Made by a program: the position numbers and the translations under genes. The notes beneath the pieces are model-generated. The model had not been told where the DNA came from. It saw only the letters and a program-made list of their open reading frames with translations, and did no database searches. Source: Cavia porcellus (taxonomy: Eukaryota; Chordata; Mammalia; Rodentia; Caviidae). From it: 64,000 nucleotides of DNA. The DNA is taken from the NCBI RefSeq assembly GCF_034190915.1, contig NW_026947506.1, positions 36,579,748 to 36,643,747 of the forward strand. Direction: 5' to 3'. Shown piece by piece: positions 34,506-46,764 of this stretch; position 1 is the stretch's first letter, and every line of letters starts with the position of its first letter.

Positions 34506-34874
34506 CCTGTAATAATGATTTTTGAGAGAGAAATTGATCTTATTTAAGTTAAGCCACAGTTTGGTTTTTAAAGTGTTCTGGCTTTTCTTCCTTTGAAATT
34601 CATGTTCCAAATCCATCCTCACAATGCTTTATTTTTATTTTTGTTTTTGTTATCCTGAAGGGGAGACCTGAGTTTGACATGCTATACATACAATGTATAA
34701 TTATAGGAAGTATATCTTTGAGACATCTTGGACTTATGAAATAAGCTTGTAATCATTTTAAATATTTAAAGTACCTATTTTAACCAACCAGTAATTGCAA
34801 AATTTTGCGGTTTCATCTTTTTGCTACAAAACCAAAGGTTTGTCATCTGTTGGCTGCCACTTAGGTTAGCTTCT

Positions 34875-35002
34875 AAAGCCAAGTACAGTGGCCCACATCT
34901 CCAATTCCAGCCACTTTAGGAAGCTGAGGCAGAAGGCTCGAGAATTTGAGGCCAGCCTGTACAGAAGACTGTGTTTGTTTTAGGAGCAAAAAGAAAGAAA
35001 GA
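34875..35002 (+). mobile_element. B1-type SINE
   Basis: 'agccaagtacagtggcccac', 'ggaagctgaggcagaaggct', 'gaggccagcctgtacagaag'. Confidence 0.8.
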
Positions 35003-35616
35003 AAAGAGGATTAACTGGTAAATTTAAGTTTAAAGTATTTTACGTATTGCAGATTTTTTCTTCTCTTTTGTGTATGGTCCTCTCTGTAGACAGCCACTGG
35101 TCCTTCCAAGAATGCAGCCTCTTGCTTACTGAGCAGAGCCTCACTTGACATTTACTTCAGACTGTTATTAAATGCAACACTCAGATGCTGATTGCTAGAG
35201 GGGCCCTGAAAAATAACACACTTACCAAAATAGTCCCCCGGGACACAACCAGAGGCCCAAACTGTAGCAGTGCAACCCAGAAGCCTGACATTTAACTTCA
35301 TTTGCTTTAAGGAAAATAAAATTAACTTTAGTAAGAGATCTGATTACCAGTATTAACCATATAGGCACTAGGTAGGTAAGTTTGAAATTATAATCCTTGC
35401 CTGTAGAGTTTCAGAGCTGAAATACTAGTTTACAAATGGAGAAACCGAAGCCCAGAGAAGTTGTCTCAAATTCAGCCCCAAAAGACCAATTGGGGCAAAT
35501 ATAATTCTAATATGAGGGACACTAGCACTCAGGCCACCCTGCTGATCAGGACAAACTGCCTGACCCCGACCACATTCCTCTGGTGTTTCAAATTACCATT
35601 TTAAGAATACTAAGAT

Positions 35617-35736
35617 AGGGCTGGGGATTTAGCTCAGCAGCATAAGCACCTGCCTTGTAAGTGTGTGGTCCTGAGTTCAATCCCCGGTACAGATAAAAAG
35701 AAAAAGGAAAAAAAAAAGACAAAGAAAAAACAAAAA
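35617..35736 (+). mobile_element. ID SINE, recent
   Basis: gggctggggatttagctcag head with a long A-rich tail. A 14-bp duplication AAGAATACTAAGAT lies at 35603-35616 and 35737-35750. Confidence 0.96.
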
Positions 35737-35876
35737 AAGAATACTAAGATGAAATTTTAAACTGTCATAAAATTTACTCTTGAAGAACTAAATAGTGTAT
35801 ATTGAAAATTAAGAAATTAAAAATGCTGTTCTTTAATTAGCCTATGAAATCATGTATCTTTAAAAAATGTATAAGA

Positions 35877-35980
35877 GGGGCTGGGGATTTAGCTCAGCGG
35901 CATAAGCACCTGCCTTGCAAGCAGGCAGTCGTGAGTTCGATCCCTGGTACCGATAAAAACTGAAAAAGACAAAAAAAAAA
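35877..35980 (+). mobile_element. ID SINE, recent
   Basis: Same ID type only 140 bases downstream of the previous one. A duplication AAAAATGTATAAGA flanks it (about 35863-35876 and 35981-35994). The separate TSDs show two independent insertions. Confidence 0.96.
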
Positions 35981-36262
35981 AAAAATGTATAAGAACAACT
36001 TTCATTTCTACATATGAAATGACATTGTATCATGCAGTTTAAAGTAAAAATAAATATATGACTTTAAGAAATATAGTCATATACTCACATTCATTTGTAA
36101 ATATAGAAAATCCTTTAAACACTATTGGCTTATATACTTTTGTGGGGGGCCTAGGGCCTTTTAAGAATCTGCTGACTGCCATGGATCCCACGAATGATGC
36201 TTATCCACAGGTAGTATTTTGCATATTCTTTCCCAGTGCGCAGGCAGGTATTTAAGAAGCAT

Positions 36263-36452
36263 GTGGGTTGTGTGTGGTGGTGACTACCTATAATCCCAGC
36301 TACTTGGGAGCTGAGGCAGGAGGATCACAAATTCTAGGCCAGCCTGGGCAACTTAATGATACACTGTCTAAAATACAAGGGCTGGGCAGTGGGAGAACAT
36401 TTATCTGACATGCTTGAGTCCCTGGGTTCAATCCTTAGATCAGCAAAACTGT
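36263..36452 (+). mobile_element. B1-dID composite SINE
   Basis: B1 part 'ctataatcccagctacttgg', then ID-like part 'gagtccctgggttcaatcct'. Confidence 0.8.
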
Positions 36453-36491
36453 GTAGAGTAATTGGCAAGTGCTGTTTTCCTATTCCTCCTC

Positions 36492-36725
36492 CTTTTTTTT
36501 TTTTTTTTTCTGCTTCAGTATTGGGTGATTCAATTCAGAAGTGCTGTACCACTGAGCAACCCCACCCCTTCATCGGCTTCCCTGTCTCCTCCCCATTTTG
36601 AGACACACTCTCCTTAAATTACCCAGGTTGGATTTGAACTTGCAATCCTGCTTGCCTCAGCTCCCTGAGTGCAGGGTTTAAGGGTGCACGTTCAGCCTTA
36701 AGCCAGGCTGTTGCACCTGGCTTCG
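36492..36725 (-). mobile_element. B1-dID composite SINE
   Basis: T-rich start, 'gtgctgtaccactgagcaac', then 'aaattacccaggttggattt' and 'cttgcctcagctccctgagt'. It sits head-to-head with the preceding plus-strand composite, so the pair could fold back. Confidence 0.75.
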
Positions 36726-36760
36726 TCTTCTTTCTCAGTTCCTTAAGACCAGCTCTGTCT

Positions 36761-36787
36761 GTGCGTGCGTGCGTGCGTGCGTGCCGT

Positions 36788-36824
<37 letters not shown>

Positions 36825-36851
36825 CACGCGCGCATGTGCGCGCGCATGCAC
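36761..36851. repeat. (TGCG)n/(TG)n/(CG)n tract, Z-DNA-prone
   Basis: Alternating pyrimidine-purine sequence, uninterrupted for 67 bases (36785-36851), with CG-rich ends and a TG core. A single CC at 36784-36785 breaks the alternation from the upstream TGCG units. Confidence 0.95.
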
Positions 36852-37640
36852 TTGTGCATTTGTATGTGTGTGACTAGGGACTGAACCCAGGGCTTCTCTC
36901 CCCCTGGCCCTAGGTAAAACTGTCTTCTGCCTTCCAAGGTGATTCCAGCTCTGCAAAATCCTTTCCCTTCTTTCCTGTTTAGAGTTTCTTTGTCCCAGCC
37001 TGAAATGTTGTTTTCTCTCTTTTCTTCCCCCATCCCCCATCCTATTATGTATTTTGTAAGTTACATTGTTTGCATGTAAATAACTTAAAAACTAGTTTTC
37101 CAGGGCTTATAAAATAGCAGACCCCTATCCCATGCTGTCCCTGCCCCCATGCTTACTACAGACACTCCACAGGCAGCCTCTTGCAGCTATTCTAATTGTA
37201 TTGCTAACTAACCTGCTGGTACCCCTGCTTGTTGGTTCAATTAGGCACTTAATTTCTATCTGCAAAGGTGAGGACTTACTATTGACACATGTATACCCTT
37301 CCTTGACACCATTATTCACAGTTTAAATTTCTACTCATCATTACAGCTGCCTCTGTACTGTTTTTCTTTAGCATCTTTCGTTTTCCCTGGAGTTGCCCTT
37401 ATTATTATTTGTTAGTTTTTATGTTCTCATCATTCGTCCCTACTAGGCTCCTGGGCAGGCATTTCAATCTCCCCTGTCTACTTTGACTGGTCTGTCCTGG
37501 AGCCTCTGGACCCAGTGTTGGGCTTGCAATGTTCGTATGCTGACTGCCTTCCACACTCCGTTGAGAAGTCTGAGACAACTATTACTGCCTATGTAGCTTC
37601 CCTTTCCTCTTTCTTGAGAGGTTGTAAGATTTTATCTCTA

Positions 37641-37812
37641 AGGCTGGTGTAGTGCATGGCTGTAATCCTAACATTCTGGGAGATTGAGGCAGGAGGATCA
37701 CAGGTTTGAGCCCAACCCGAGCAATTTAGCAACTTATTGAGAGCTTGTCTCAAAAAATAAAAGTAGCTGAGGTCGCGGGCTTTGGGTTCAACCCCAAAAC
37801 AAAACAAAATAA
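37641..37812 (+). mobile_element. B1-dID composite SINE
   Basis: 'ggctgtaatcctaacattct', 'gggagattgaggcaggagga', then 'gggctttgggttcaacccca'. Confidence 0.8.
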
Positions 37813-37966
37813 AAGACTAAAGATTCTGAACAGTGTGTGTCTTGGTGGAAATCTCTTTCCATTCATTAACATGCACATTCAGCGAACACTTCAAACGTTG
37901 AGAGTCCCATGCTTTGGCTCTGGAAAACTTCCATACATATTTCAGGGAGGTGTGTGTGTGTGTGTG

Positions 37967-38088
37967 GTATGTGCAGGATTGGAGTCAGAGTCTTGCTGCT
38001 TCGCTAGTTGCCTGGGCTGCACTTGAATTTGCCATCCTCTTGCTTCAGCTTCCTAGAGTGCTACGATGACACCACCACACCCAGCTCC
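37967..38088 (-). mobile_element. B1-type SINE
   Basis: 'tagttgcctgggctgcactt', 'cttgcttcagcttcctagag', 'caccaccacacccagctcct'. A (GT)n run lies just before it. Confidence 0.8.
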
Positions 38089-38099
38089 TCTTCCTCTTT

Positions 38100-38203
38100 T
38101 GTTTCTGTTTTTTTGTTTGGTTGTTTTGGCACCAGGGATTGAACTCATGACCTAGCGCTTGCCAGGCAGGCACTTGTGCCACTGAGCTAAATCTCCAGCT
38201 CCT
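38100..38203 (-). mobile_element. ID-related SINE
   Basis: 'accagggattgaactcatga' and 'cactgagctaaatctccagc', moderately diverged. Confidence 0.88.
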
Positions 38204-38579
38204 TCCTCCTCCTTTTGAAGCTACATCTTTTTCATACATGTAGTGTCTCTTCATGCTGAAAATCCTGATTTATAGTTCCTTGGTTTGTTTCTATTCCTAA
38301 CCCCCTCCCCTGCTTTGCCTGTTTCCTTCAGGTTCTTTTTGTCTGTCTGCATCAGTCTTTCACCTAAGAGGTATTCTCATACACAGAGGGAATGGGCCGA
38401 ATCTGCTCATGTCCAAGAGTAAGGGTTTAAAAATAGTGTGGAGGCTTCCTCCTCGCTCCTGCCACTCATGGTCCACCCACATCTGCTAGAGTCCTGGCAG
38501 AGCTGGCTGCCACCCCGTCCCTGTCTGGAGGGATTTTGATCTTGGTTACTTTGTTTGCTGCTCTGTTGGTGTTTTCTTA

Positions 38580-38675
38580 TTTTAAAACAAGTACCTGTCT
38601 CAGAGGATCATTGTGGGATTGGATGAGTTTAGTGCCTGGCATATAGTAGACACAGTAAGCATTAGTATTTCATAA
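38580..38675 (+). mobile_element. MIR SINE fragment
   Basis: 'gagtttagtgcctggcatat' and 'agtagacacagtaagcatta' are the MIR 3' part. Confidence 0.7.
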
Positions 38676-38769
38676 CTCCAGGGGTGGTCACATCATTGCA
38701 CCAGCATTTCTTGTGTAAATTATTGTAACATCAAGCCTACATATCCGATCGTTTCATCTAAAGTAACAC

Positions 38770-38965
38770 TTTCCTGCCCACCCCATGCCATAGTACCTCT
38801 CTCCATCTCAGGTAGTGTGCATTTATTTGCCATTGTCTGTCCTCCCTGAGGGAAAAATGTAAGCTTTGGATGCAGGGACATTTTATTTCCCTACTTCATA
38901 TTTCCAGAACCTATGGCAGTTGGCTTTTCTATAAAAGATGCTTAGCAAATGTTTGTTGAATGACT
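38770..38965 (+). mobile_element. L2 LINE 3' fragment
   Basis: 'ttgtctgtcctccctgaggg', 'aatgtaagctttggatgcag' and the typical L2 end 'aatgtttgttgaatgact'. Confidence 0.8.
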
Positions 38966-40004
38966 CAGTGAGCTAATTGGGGCTTACTGGTTGATGGTTT
39001 TCCCAGTGCACTGACTGAGCACTATTACAGTAGGAGATGCCCCTTTGCTATAACCCTCCTAACTGTTGTAGGTCTTTTGTCATGGGCTGGACACTTGAGT
39101 ATCTACCAGCACTTAATTATCTTGGATGACATTACCTTTGGTCTTACCTTTCTGCATGACATAAAGATAGCATTGTGAAATAGGAACCCTAGGTGACCTT
39201 TTAGGTGCTATATGGAAGTCAACGTTGGAAGCAGTTGGCTTAATTATGAAAATGGTTTTTCAGAACTAATTATGGAGTCTTGAGCACACACAGGAGGAGG
39301 CAGGAGTATAATGAATTCTCCACTCCCCCAGTCCCACCATCACTTGTATACCCATACCACGTCTCCTTTTTCATTGAAGGGAGAACTTTTCAGGACACCT
39401 TATAGAAATATGTTTCAATCCTGCCATCGAGAACTTCAATTAGACCTTAGGAAGGTAAGCACAGATTCTAGCAGGGCATTGCAGGAAACTTTACGGGCAC
39501 AGGTAGACATGTTTATCTAGGGCACATGGAGCTGCTGTGCATGACAGTGCAGTGTATGTATATATGTGGGCCTGTCGCCTCTTCTTGGCTATATCATGCA
39601 TATCATGGCCATGTTGTGGAGCTGCTGCTGAGCTGCCCATGCATGTCTGTTGGTCCGAGCAGGCAGTTGTGTGGAAAGACAGAATAGCCTCCCCACAGAT
39701 ATCAGGACTGTACCATGGGACCAGTTGTGGGTGAAAATACCAGAGAAAGTGGTTCTGAGTTTCTGCTTCTGGGTCTCCATGCTTCCTGTTACTGACATTG
39801 TTGGTGACAGATATTCTGCACTGTGTGTCACTCCACAGCTCATCTACGCCATCCGCTTAATTATGAATCTACACCTTCACTTTTTGGGGGGTAGATGGAA
39901 GTGTGATCAGAGTCATTCCAACTTAACATTCTCTTAGCCACACAGTATCGCCAGCCTTTTGTGACAGTCCCTATTCTAAATGAATTATTTTCTAATTTTG
40001 TTTT

Positions 40005-40118
40005 TCTGAGACAGGCTCTTACCTTGTAATTCCGGCTGACCTTGAACTCACTGTATAACCCAGATTGGCTTCAAACTCAACCACCCGCTTTAGCCTCCCA
40101 AGTGCTAGAATTTTAAAT
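40005..40118 (-). mobile_element. B1-type SINE
   Basis: 'ctgagacaggctcttacctt', 'gctgaccttgaactcactgt', 'gcctcccaagtgctagaatt'. Confidence 0.85.
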
Positions 40119-40854
40119 GGTTTGTAAAAGTACGAGTGCCTCAACCCTTGGATGACAGGTCATAATGAAATAGGTTGAGAGAAACCAGCAGTTTCCTATA
40201 AAATGATCTCCACAGATATTTAGCACTCAAGTTATATAACCTTTCTGTAAGTGTGAGAGAACAGTTGGGCTGGCTGACCTTGAAGGTCACAGTTAAAGAA
40301 GAATGTTTGGCCAGTGGGATTGGTGCAAAGTGAAATTTGTTTCTCTGGGCTGTTGGTCTTCTGCCTAGGAGGCTTCGTGGAATCTCTGATTCATTGCCTA
40401 AACCATCAGTGTGCCATTTGCCACTGTGTGTAGCAGACTGTATTTAGGGCTGTGCTTCACTTCCATTTCCTTTCTAATATTAGAATACATGTAATGTTAT
40501 AAATAGATGTGTCATTACATTAAGAACAGAGAAACCTCATACATGGTTTAATAATTCTGAGGCATTAAATTAAAACATGCATGATCTCCAGTGATTGTCT
40601 ACAGTTTTTCCCCTAAATCTTGTGATTATTGACTCATTTTACTAAGTCTCTGGGATGCAAAACTACTTACCAAGGCATTGGAAGAGGAAGATGTTTTTCT
40701 TGGTCCTGTTTAAGTTTTAAGGTACAAACTGTGTATTTTAGAGGTGGGTTTTATGTCAGGCCAGTTTAGATTTCTGGTCCTTAGTTTCCCTTAGTTCTGT
40801 GATTTCCTTGTCTGACTAGCCCAGTATTCCTCAGTTTTGCTCCCCTACCTCCTG

Positions 40855-40986
40855 TGCTGGGGGCAGAATACAGGGCTGTGCCTACCAGAGGAGGTGCTCT
40901 ACCACTGAGCCATACTCTGGCGCTCTGCTGCGAATTGGAGCCATGCAGGCAAGCATTGTATCACTGAGCCTTACCTGTAGCCCTTT
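40855..40986 (-). mobile_element. Two adjacent ID-like SINE remnants
   Basis: 'gctctaccactgagccatac' and, about 60 bases on, 'tgtatcactgagccttacct' are two copies of the reverse-strand ID head. Confidence 0.6.
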
Positions 40987-41765
40987 TAAAATTGTCTAGC
41001 AGGAGCCTGACGTTATGGAAGGAATGCTACTTCTCTGATCTTACTTGTCTGCCTTGAAATGTGTTTATTTTGCTAACTGCGGGATTAGTTATGGGTGAAT
41101 CTTGCTCTCCCTTTCCTTCTTGTTCATCCTCCCTCTCTTGCTGGTGCCCCATGGTTACTGTCTCTGCCTTGTATTCCAGCCTGTCCTCTGGGGTGTTCTA
41201 GTGAATTGTACAAGACTGGTCCCTGACCCCATTTATCTAGATGGGAAGATGTGAACATTTAAGATACAGATTGATCAGTGCTGTGATGCACAAATGCAGG
41301 TAATTGAACGTCCAAAGGCAGAGGCACTAACTGTGAGGCCTTAGGGATGGTTCCGTGATGGGTGAGAGGGTATGTGTTGGGGGGAGTCAGTGATCCTGTT
41401 TGCTGAAGGGGAGGATGAAAGACTGAAGTGACATAATATGGACCTGGAAGGCCTGAGACAGGTCACTTCCCTGGCACCTCCTAATAGAGAGTAGACCATG
41501 TGCTAGACAGAGGTACAAGAGCTAAAAGACAGCCAGAGGATGCAGGACAGACCCTTCTGAGGGCTGCTGACACCTTCATCTGGGATGTGTAGCCTCTAAA
41601 AAAGGTGAGGTAATCGATTTTGATCATACAGTTTGTGATATTTTGTTGCAGCAACCTTAGCAGACTAAGCATTTATCAAGAGTAGATAAGATTGCATTAA
41701 CTGCTTTTTCTCCATTTAACCTTTTATTTAATGGAAGTTACTTATTTAATAAATGGAATAAATAA

Positions 41766-41945
41766 ACCATGTATGGTGGTGCATGTCTGTAATCCCAGCG
41801 CTGTGGGAGCTAAGGAGAAGGACTGCAAATTCAAGCCTAGCCTGGGCAATTTAGTGAAACCCTGCATCAAAGTAAAAAAATAAAAAGGAGCAGAGAAGGC
41901 AGTCCAATGTGTAGTACAGTTTAATTCCCAGGACTTCTAAAACAA
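41766..41945 (+). mobile_element. B1-dID composite SINE
   Basis: 'atgtatggtggtgcatgtct', 'gtaatcccagcgctgtggga', then an ID remnant 'gtagtacagtttaattccca'. Confidence 0.75.
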
Positions 41946-42158
41946 ACAAGTCTCTCCCCAAAAGCCCCTTCAGACGTATACAAGACTTAGGTACTCTAAT
42001 GAATTTCCTTGTATCTTTGACCCAACCTAATCCCCTGCCCATTCCTTTTACCTGTCATGCTATTCTAAAGCAAATTTCAGGTATTATTCAATAGGCTACT
42101 GTCCGTAGAAGACAAAGAGTTATGCTTTAAAGCATAAATGTTTTATTATTAACTTTCT

Positions 42159-42268
42159 GTTGTCTTTTTCTTTTTCTTTTTCTTTTTTAATTGGTACTGG
42201 GGATCGAACTCATGACCACACACTTGCAAAGGCAGATGCTTATGCCACTGAGCTAAATTCCCAGCCCC
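42159..42268 (-). mobile_element. ID SINE, recent, minus strand
   Basis: 'ttggtactggggatcgaact' and 'actgagctaaattcccagcc'. A 16-bp duplication TTATTATTAACTTTCT lies at 42143-42158 and 42269-42284. Confidence 0.96.
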
Positions 42269-42809
42269 TTATTATTAACTTTCTTAGAGAAATAAATTTT
42301 ACTTCTTGAATATGGTCAGTTGATGTTTGAATGTTCATTGTCTCATGTGTCATAATTATTCAGTAGTTTGAGTGATGATTTGGATAAATTCTATACAGCA
42401 CATTTTATTTTATTTCTGTGTCATTTAAGTCTCTTAAAAGTAACTGCTCCCTTAAAATTTGTTGTGTTTTTTCCTGAGGGACTTTGGTAGTCTATGTTGG
42501 TGATTACATTCCTACAGTGATATTTAAAATGCTACCTTGTTCTGTCTTCAGTACATTTGTATTTGGATCTAGAGGTTTGCTTCCCTTTGGGTTTAGTATT
42601 TTGTTTTTATTGTTCATTTAGGCAATACTATTTCATAGGTGATGGTGTGTTTTGCTATCAGGAGTCTCATAATATCTGTTAACAGCTATTGATACAAATT
42701 TTAGGTGGTAAAATGCTATTTTGTCATTTTTTTAACTATTCTAAAATGTAAAATTGTAGCTATTTTTGGCTTGTAGGTCACTAGAAAACAAAGATTTCAT
42801 TCCCTGCTG

Positions 42810-43230
42810 TCTATGGTTTGAGTGTGGTTTGACCTTCTAGGGTTCACATGTTGGAGGCTTAGTTGTCCAGTGTGGTGATGTGAGAGACGGTGGACCTTAA
42901 AGGAGCTCCATAGTGGGAGGTTGTTAGGTCCCTGGGTATGCTGCCTCAGAAGGAACTGATGCTGGTCTTAGGGAGCAGGTTGGTTTCTGGGGATGTAGCT
43001 CAGAGGTGGAACATTTGCTCACCATTTGCAAGGGTTTGATCCCAGAACTGTAGAAAAACAAGCCTAACCCCTGAGTTGTTTTCTCACTTCCTATCTCGCA
43101 TGTGCTCCCATCATGGTGCCATAGGTCACCAGGCTTTCACCATAGGCTGCTGCCTGATGCTGACTTGCATTCTCCAAAACGGCTTTATCCATTTGTCAGC
43201 TTCAGATACTTGGATATAATGAAAAACAGA
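42810..43230 (+). mobile_element. MaLR-type LTR, interrupted by an ID SINE
   Basis: Starts tgtctatggtttgagtgtgg and continues with 'gttcacatgttggaggctta', 'gtgggaggttgttaggtccc' and later 'catcatggtgccataggtca', the order seen in non-autonomous MaLR LTRs. The ID copy at 42987-43063 is younger. The right end is not sharply defined. Confidence 0.65.
42987..43063 (+). mobile_element. ID-related SINE inside the MaLR LTR
   Basis: 'ctggggatgtagctcagagg' and B box 'gggtttgatcccagaactgt'. Confidence 0.8.
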
Positions 43231-45244
43231 CCCATACACTATGTAAAAAGGAAACTGCTTAGGCCACATTGGTACCAGTTGTCAGTGTTATAGACACTTT
43301 AGTACCAGGTTGTGTTGTGCCATAGTTGTGATGCTAGCATTGAGTAAGCAGCTTTTATGCCTGAGGCTGGGGTCTTTAGACATATTTGGTACCAGGAAAC
43401 CCGGGTTCTGGGAGAAATGATTGCGATGAAGTCTGCAACAGAAAATACCTAAGGTAAGCATAGAACACGCTAGGGATACAGCATACCCCAAGACTGCTGA
43501 TTCTGGCAGTGGGCTTGGAAGCCGACTCCTGCTCAGTGCCAGCTGGCCAAAGACAGGATAGTATGAGCACTGATAAAAGTAATTGCACTAGATTGAAACA
43601 CACCAGAAAATCCATTTGTTCATAATGATTACCCAAACTATACCAGTCCCACTCCTGACTGGTAACTGCTAGAGTATGCTGGGAAACGAACTCATTCTTG
43701 TAAACAGGTGTTAAAGAGACAGATTTAAGTATCTTGGCTCTCCTTGCTTCTAAGACTTGAACCACTGGGTAACCAGATAGTAAGAAGGAGGAAATTTCTC
43801 TTTATAAAGATCAGTGAAAAGCTCAAAGAGGAATGACAAAATTAGGCTGTCAGCGTTGTGTGTTCACTAGTGATCTGTTGATTATTATACCTGTGAACTT
43901 TTGATGGTTTTTATTGAATCAAAAATCAGACTCACAGGCAAGTCTGTAGTTAATTACATGTATGTTCAAGTCCCATTGGATGTTCTAGGCATCATGAACC
44001 AGGTAATTAGGCTGGGTTTATAATGGTTGAATTAATAGTCAGGTAGTGTTGCCGACCAACCCCAAGTCATTACTGACAAACCACCTTCTCCAAATTACCT
44101 GTCTCTGGAGCAGATAATAGGTACCTACCTGCCTCTTAAGAGTTTCTCAAGTTTTCTGCTTATGAAGTCAAGTGCTAGATAGCTATTAAAATGCTTTTGA
44201 AAACTGTAAATGAAAACTCTTGGAGTACACTGTAGAGAAGCCAGGTGTGTTTAAACAGTGTCTTGGGGAAGCACACTAAGTACCCCAAACCTCTAATTAT
44301 CCTCCTCCTCGGTGTGTAGTTGGGAAAACCGTCTAAATGTATGGTAACGCTCTTGTCACTGTTGATATTTTTCTGTAGTAGATGATTAATTTGACTTGAG
44401 CATTCAGAATGCTGTAGGCTGGGGATATTAAAGGAAAACTGAGTTCATAGTTTCCTACCAGTTGCAACCAGGAATCTTTATAAGGTTGGATTTTTGGTTT
44501 GACCACCAGAGTCTGGGGATTTTAATTGTGGTTCCCCACATCTAAAATTTACTTCCTCTCTGTGGCCTGTGCAAACCCGTCTCACTTTCCAGCCTGCAAT
44601 TTCACTTCCTCATTTTAAGGAATTGTTTCCTCCACTGGTAGAGTTTATTTAAGGCACAGTTGTTTGGACTGATCAAAAGAAAACACCAGCAAATAAAATA
44701 ATTTTTCAAAATGGAAACTAAAATTGTCTTCTTGGTAAATTTCTCAAGCAATCAATTGTAGTCCTTTCAAGGGGACTGTGAGGCATTGAGTTTGAGTAGC
44801 TGCAGACTACTTTGAGGAAATTCAGTAAGAGAGTGCAGATTCTTCTGTAGTACCGCAGCAGAAATACTGTGGAAAGTTAGAGCAAAAAGTGGCCTCAGTT
44901 GTTTTTTATGTGGATGTGACTTTCCATGTCTGCCTGGTGACTCACAGAAGACCACTTCCATGAATCAGATAATTGGGCTGGCTTTCAAGCAATCTTGATC
45001 CAGTTTTACAATAAATGCCTGATATGTGATGATTAAATACAGAACAACAAAAGACCAATTGTGAGTAAAAAGAGAGGTAAAGGTAACTTGATATCAGAAT
45101 TATAAACTGACTTATTTAACGATGATAGACTCGGGTTCAAAGTACATGAGGCTTTTTGTGTGATGAAAAGTTAAGTGGCAGAGATGGGGCTACAGTGTGG
45201 AAGAGAAGTGGGACTTGTCTTCTGCACCTGCCCTTGGGTTTGTT

Positions 45245-45350
45245 CTGCCCACTTCACCTGGGACTCAGGGCATATCAGTTTCCTCATCTGTGACGTGGAG
45301 CTGGTCCACTTACCTCAGAGGTGTTGTGACAGTGGAGTGAAATAATGCTG
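45245..45350 (+). mobile_element. MIR SINE fragment
   Basis: 'cagtttcctcatctgtgacg' and 'ttacctcagaggtgttgtga' are MIR 3' motifs. Confidence 0.65.
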
Positions 45351-46035
45351 TATTCTATCAAATCTCAGATGTCATCAGTTAGAAGTCACTCCCTTGCTTT
45401 TGTACCGCCATGAAGGAGAAATGCTGCCAGTTAAACCAACTTGGTGTCAAGTGTGTGATACACCTAAAACTCCAGGCATGTTGAAGTGCAGTGGACAGGC
45501 TGTTTTAAAGGTGAATAAAATAGAAGCATGCTGGATGTGAAAGCAGTTTGCCATATAATCCCCAGGAGTCATATTTAATCTCGATTATGTGGGAAATGAA
45601 GCAGTTATTAGGAATCTGTCCAATGGGGAAGCACCGGGCAGACTGGGAAAGACAACAGCCAGCTACAAAGAGGAAGACAGGAGAGATCCCTGTTGGTTTT
45701 CATTCATACGCTATTGGCTGCCAGCAGCCCAGGCCCCTTACATCATTTAGTTTGCCAAATGCAGGAAAGTATGTTTAATTAGGAAATTCTTGTTTTCAGT
45801 GAAAGTTAATTTTTACTAGTTTTCCTTCAGACTGTTTTTGAGAGGGGCTGGCAGATATCCTTCTGTGTAAACTAGACTGTCCTCTGTTGTACACTCTGTT
45901 GACTTAGAACCTAACAGCGCTTGGTTAACTGGAGTCATTGCGGGCACAGATGCCAGGAAGGCATGGGCAGCACCTAGGCACCACTGGAAACAATGCACAT
46001 CCAGCATCACTTTCACAAGTAGGCCTTTAGATTTT

Positions 46036-46203
46036 GTTGTTGTTTTTGTTTTTTTGAGACAGGGTCTTGCTATGCAGTTCAGGCTGGCCTTGAACTCACT
46101 TTGTAGCCCACGCTAGCCTTGAACCTACAGTGATCTCCATGCCTCAGCCTCCTGAGTGCTAGGCTTACAGGTGTGCATCAGGTGCACCAGCATGCCCAGC
46201 TCT
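46036..46203 (-). mobile_element. B1-type SINE
   Basis: 'ttgagacagggtcttgctat', then 'ggctggccttgaactcactt' and a repeated 'gctagccttgaacctacagt', the well-known internal duplication of B1. Ends 'caccagcatgcccagctc'. Confidence 0.9.
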
Positions 46204-46764
46204 GGCCTTTGGATATTGACAAAGAACACAGTCTTCTGTGCTGTTCATTTTAGTCTTCTGATCCTTGTTGAAGTTATTTTATACTCAAAAATGCCTCGTA
46301 TTCACAGGGTGGGTTCCTTCCTATAGCTGTGCATAAGAAAAAATGATGGCATCGTTAACCTGTGTCTGCCTTCCTGTTGGTGCAGTGGAGCACTTAATTA
46401 CCCATAGATGAGGATTTTAAGACAAAGTTTGTGTTTTAGTAATGCACAAGACTTAGCAGTTTGCTCTAACAAAGAAAAGGTTCAGAGTTACTCTAGGTGA
46501 ATGTTTTCCAGAAAACTAAGACCTTGCTAAAAATAAGATGTAAAATCTCTATGCTCTAAGTAGGAATGGGCCAAAAAGTAAACTATTTTAGGCTTTCTGG
46601 CTCTTTATGGGTTGTTTAGTCTTTGTTATCTTTTTTTTTTTTTAAGCAGTGATGTGTAAGTCATTTTTCTGTAGTGGTTTCTCCATGTTAGAAGGTCCTT
46701 ATCATGGCCAGGGATCCTCAGACAGCTGGCTGCTTCTAGAGCTAGGGTAAGAAATACAAGAGGA

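Noticed and set aside
46036..46203. Apparent dimeric or novel SINE with a repeated 'ggccttgaac' block (also in 29756, 46765, 50968, 52231, 60599)
   Set aside because: It is the well-known internal tandem duplication of rodent B1 elements, not a new dimer.
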